Of a stretch of 64,000 nucleotides of DNA, positions 62,828 to 64,000 are shown in pieces; the first letter of the stretch is position 1; every line of letters starts with the position of its first letter. The stretch lies in NCBI GenBank assembly GCA_026626905.1, contig JAPNUX010000006.1, forward strand, positions 62,001-126,000. Reading direction: 5' to 3'. This stretch comes from Desulfurococcus sp. (lineage in GTDB: Archaea; Thermoproteota; Thermoprotei_A; Sulfolobales; Desulfurococcaceae). The notes beneath the pieces are model-generated. The model was given only the letters and a program-made list of their open reading frames with translations. It ran no database searches and was not told the DNA's origin. Both the position numbers and the translations under genes were made by a program.

Positions 62828-63220
62828 CTAACTAGAGGATCTCCTCACTGTTGCAATACTGTTGTCTGCAACCCCGCTCCTTAGTACTTCAATGTTGTTA
62901 AGGTCTCTGGGAGCTACGTGAACCACGTTTTCATCCTGGGATTCGAATACTGTAGCCTTGAAAGTGAACTTCCGCCTGCCTGCTACAACTACCTCTACTA
63001 CATCTCCCTCTCTTATCCCGAGCATTGAGGTCAGTGCTGAGGGTATGCGGGCTACCGGGTCCTTAAGAGACTGATCGATCCTGACTCTAACTCTTTTCTC
63101 GCTCAGCTTCTTCTCTTTTTTCATCAGTTCCGAAGCCGGGGGGATTATGGAGACTAGCTTGGATATATCAACTTTCTTCTCTTCCTTTCCCTCTGCTCCA
63201 CTACCCTGGCTCATAGCCAT
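62828..63220 (-). CDS. AbrB/SpoVT-like swapped-hairpin protein
   Basis: About 130 residues; start among several close codons (GTG 63223, ATG 63220, ATG 63211) cannot be decided. The middle VRVRIDQSLKDPVARIPSALTSMLGIREGDVVEVVVAGRRKFTFKATVFESQDENVVHVAPRDL has the looped-hinge barrel pattern: a Pro-containing turn (RIPSALTSMLGIREGDVVEVVV). Members are DNA-binding or double-psi barrel proteins. A charged N-terminal extension precedes it. Regulatory role is a guess. Confidence 0.66.
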   Translation of the reverse strand: MAMSQGSGAEGKEEKKVDISKLVSIIPPASELMKKEKKLSEKRVRVRIDQSLKDPVARIPSALTSMLGIREGDVVEVVVAGRRKFTFKATVFESQDENVVHVAPRDLNNIEVLRSGVADNSIATVRRSSS

Positions 63221-63278
63221 CACTATTCATGAATACTATTAGGCTAGCTGGCTTAAAAATGAGAGAAGCGGGTTCAAG

Positions 63279-64000
63279 TTAAGGTAGGCTGACTGCAGAA
63301 GTATACTTGCTTAGAAGGTATTCTTCAAGCTTCTCTATTTTAACTCTCTCCTGGAGTGTTGTATCACGATCCCTTACTGTTACACTTCCATCCTCTAGTG
63401 TCTGATAGTCTACTGTGATCGCGAAGGGGACACCTATCTCATCAATCCTAGCGTACCTTCGACCTATACTACCCTCTTCATCGTATACTACCCTAAAGCC
63501 TTTTCTTACAAGCTTCCTGTATATTTCTCTAGCAATCTCAGTGATCTTAGCATGCTCCGGCTTACTGCCTGATACAAGCGGGAAGACAGCTACATGGTAG
63601 GGTGCTATGTTTAGTGGAAGCCTTAAGACTGTTTTCCCTTCTCTTACAGTATAGCTGTTCTCTAGAACCACGTAGAGGAGTCTTTCGACGCCGAAGGAGG
63701 GTTCAACAACATGCGGAGTAATCCTTTCCCCATGGATTTTCTCTACTTCCCGCTTAACTATGAATGCATCGCCAGGTATCTTTAACCCCTCTACCTCTAC
63801 ATAGCCTTTCTCCTCTAGCTCTCTGTAAATAGCCTCCGGGCTCATTTTGCTGAGGGCTTCTAGGATTCTTCCTTTAATATCACTGTAGAGCTCAGATATC
63901 CTAGCTGGATTCGGATATGCTTTTAGAACAGTTTTCTCAATGGGCTTCTCGTACTTCTTGAAAACTGTTAAGTCTGCTTTACTATACTGCATGTGCCTAG
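63279..64000 (-). CDS. glyS: Glycyl-tRNA synthetase, C-terminal part (cut by the window end)
   Basis: The frame runs past the right edge (RHMQYSKADLTVFKKYE continues upstream), so at least 240 residues of the alpha2-type GlyRS are present. Class II motif 3 is TPHVVEPSFGVERLLYVVLE, and the C-terminal anticodon-binding domain reads PYHVAVFPLVSGSKPEHAKITEIAREIYRKLVRKGFRVVYDEEGSIGRRYARIDEIGVPFAITVDYQTLEDGSVTVRDRDTTLQERV. This block is strongly conserved in archaeal and eukaryotic GlyRS. N-terminal catalytic parts are outside the window. Confidence 0.92.
   Translation of the reverse strand, partial: RHMQYSKADLTVFKKYEKPIEKTVLKAYPNPARISELYSDIKGRILEALSKMSPEAIYRELEEKGYVEVEGLKIPGDAFIVKREVEKIHGERITPHVVEPSFGVERLLYVVLENSYTVREGKTVLRLPLNIAPYHVAVFPLVSGSKPEHAKITEIAREIYRKLVRKGFRVVYDEEGSIGRRYARIDEIGVPFAITVDYQTLEDGSVTVRDRDTTLQERVKIEKLEEYLLSKYTSAVSLP

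Overview
This window looks like a chromosomal segment of a hyperthermophilic crenarchaeote, most likely of the Desulfurococcales (Desulfurococcaceae-like). The evidence is the gene set: archaeal-type Cdc48, TmcA, Trm5 family, EndA, pantoate kinase and phosphopantothenate synthetase, ApgM, ribose-1,5-bisphosphate isomerase, Ard1, KaiC-like ATPase, IorAB and GH57 enzymes. Other support comes from abundant TTG and GTG starts, AGA/AGG arginine codons, TATA boxes with leaderless starts, and a tRNA-Lys(CTT) without encoded CCA. Species assignment is an inference. Genes are tightly packed and often overlap.

Layout. 1-10 kb: end of a probable ABC permease, an anchored exoprotein, a P-loop ATPase, a tandem pair of eIF2B-like proteins (a degenerate paralogue followed by R15P isomerase), a MIP18-family protein, SerRS, PhoH-KH ATPase and a transglutaminase-like exoprotein. 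10-13.7 kb (minus): Trm5-family methyltransferase, endonuclease III, AsnRS and Ard1. 13.7-24.3 kb: most of archaeal CoA synthesis (CoaBC, PPS, pantoate kinase, PanB, PanE) with a HTH-ThiN regulator, ApgM and an HPr-kinase-like ATPase. Two paralogous ABC-2 exporters lie within and beside this cluster (to 26.4 kb). 26.4-35.3 kb: one alpha-glucan operon with a winged-helix regulator, a maltokinase-like kinase, three different GH57 enzymes and a glycogen synthase. 35.3-40 kb (minus): an extracytoplasmic thioredoxin with a CcdA partner, HtpX and a secreted Lon-like protease. 40-51 kb: metallophosphoesterase, tRNA-Lys, IorAB, a HhH-GPD-like Fe-S protein, small winged-helix proteins, HAD and TatD hydrolases and a HTH/coiled-coil protein. 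51-64 kb: KaiC-like ATPase, Cdc48, TmcA, Sua5, UbiX-like, a PhoU-like protein, tRNA-splicing endonuclease, an unusual B12/radical SAM protein, an AbrB-like protein and GlyRS (cut by the window end).

Points that most deserve a second look: (1) a HTH/coiled-coil gene whose coiled coil continues for 72 codons in the same frame beyond a TGA; (2) an endA gene with no canonical start, where one extra base after an ATG would explain it; (3) a degenerate R15P-isomerase paralogue lacking both catalytic residues, sharing a 43-bp identical patch with its neighbour; (4) two CRISPR-like 24-bp repeats next to the tRNA gene; (5) a ThiN-type regulator fused into the pantoate operon; (6) a radical SAM protein whose cluster motif is split by a cysteine-rich insert; (7) a shared TATA element feeding two divergent leaderless genes. 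I found no mobile element, no full CRISPR array, no rRNA and no clearly novel multi-gene defence system.
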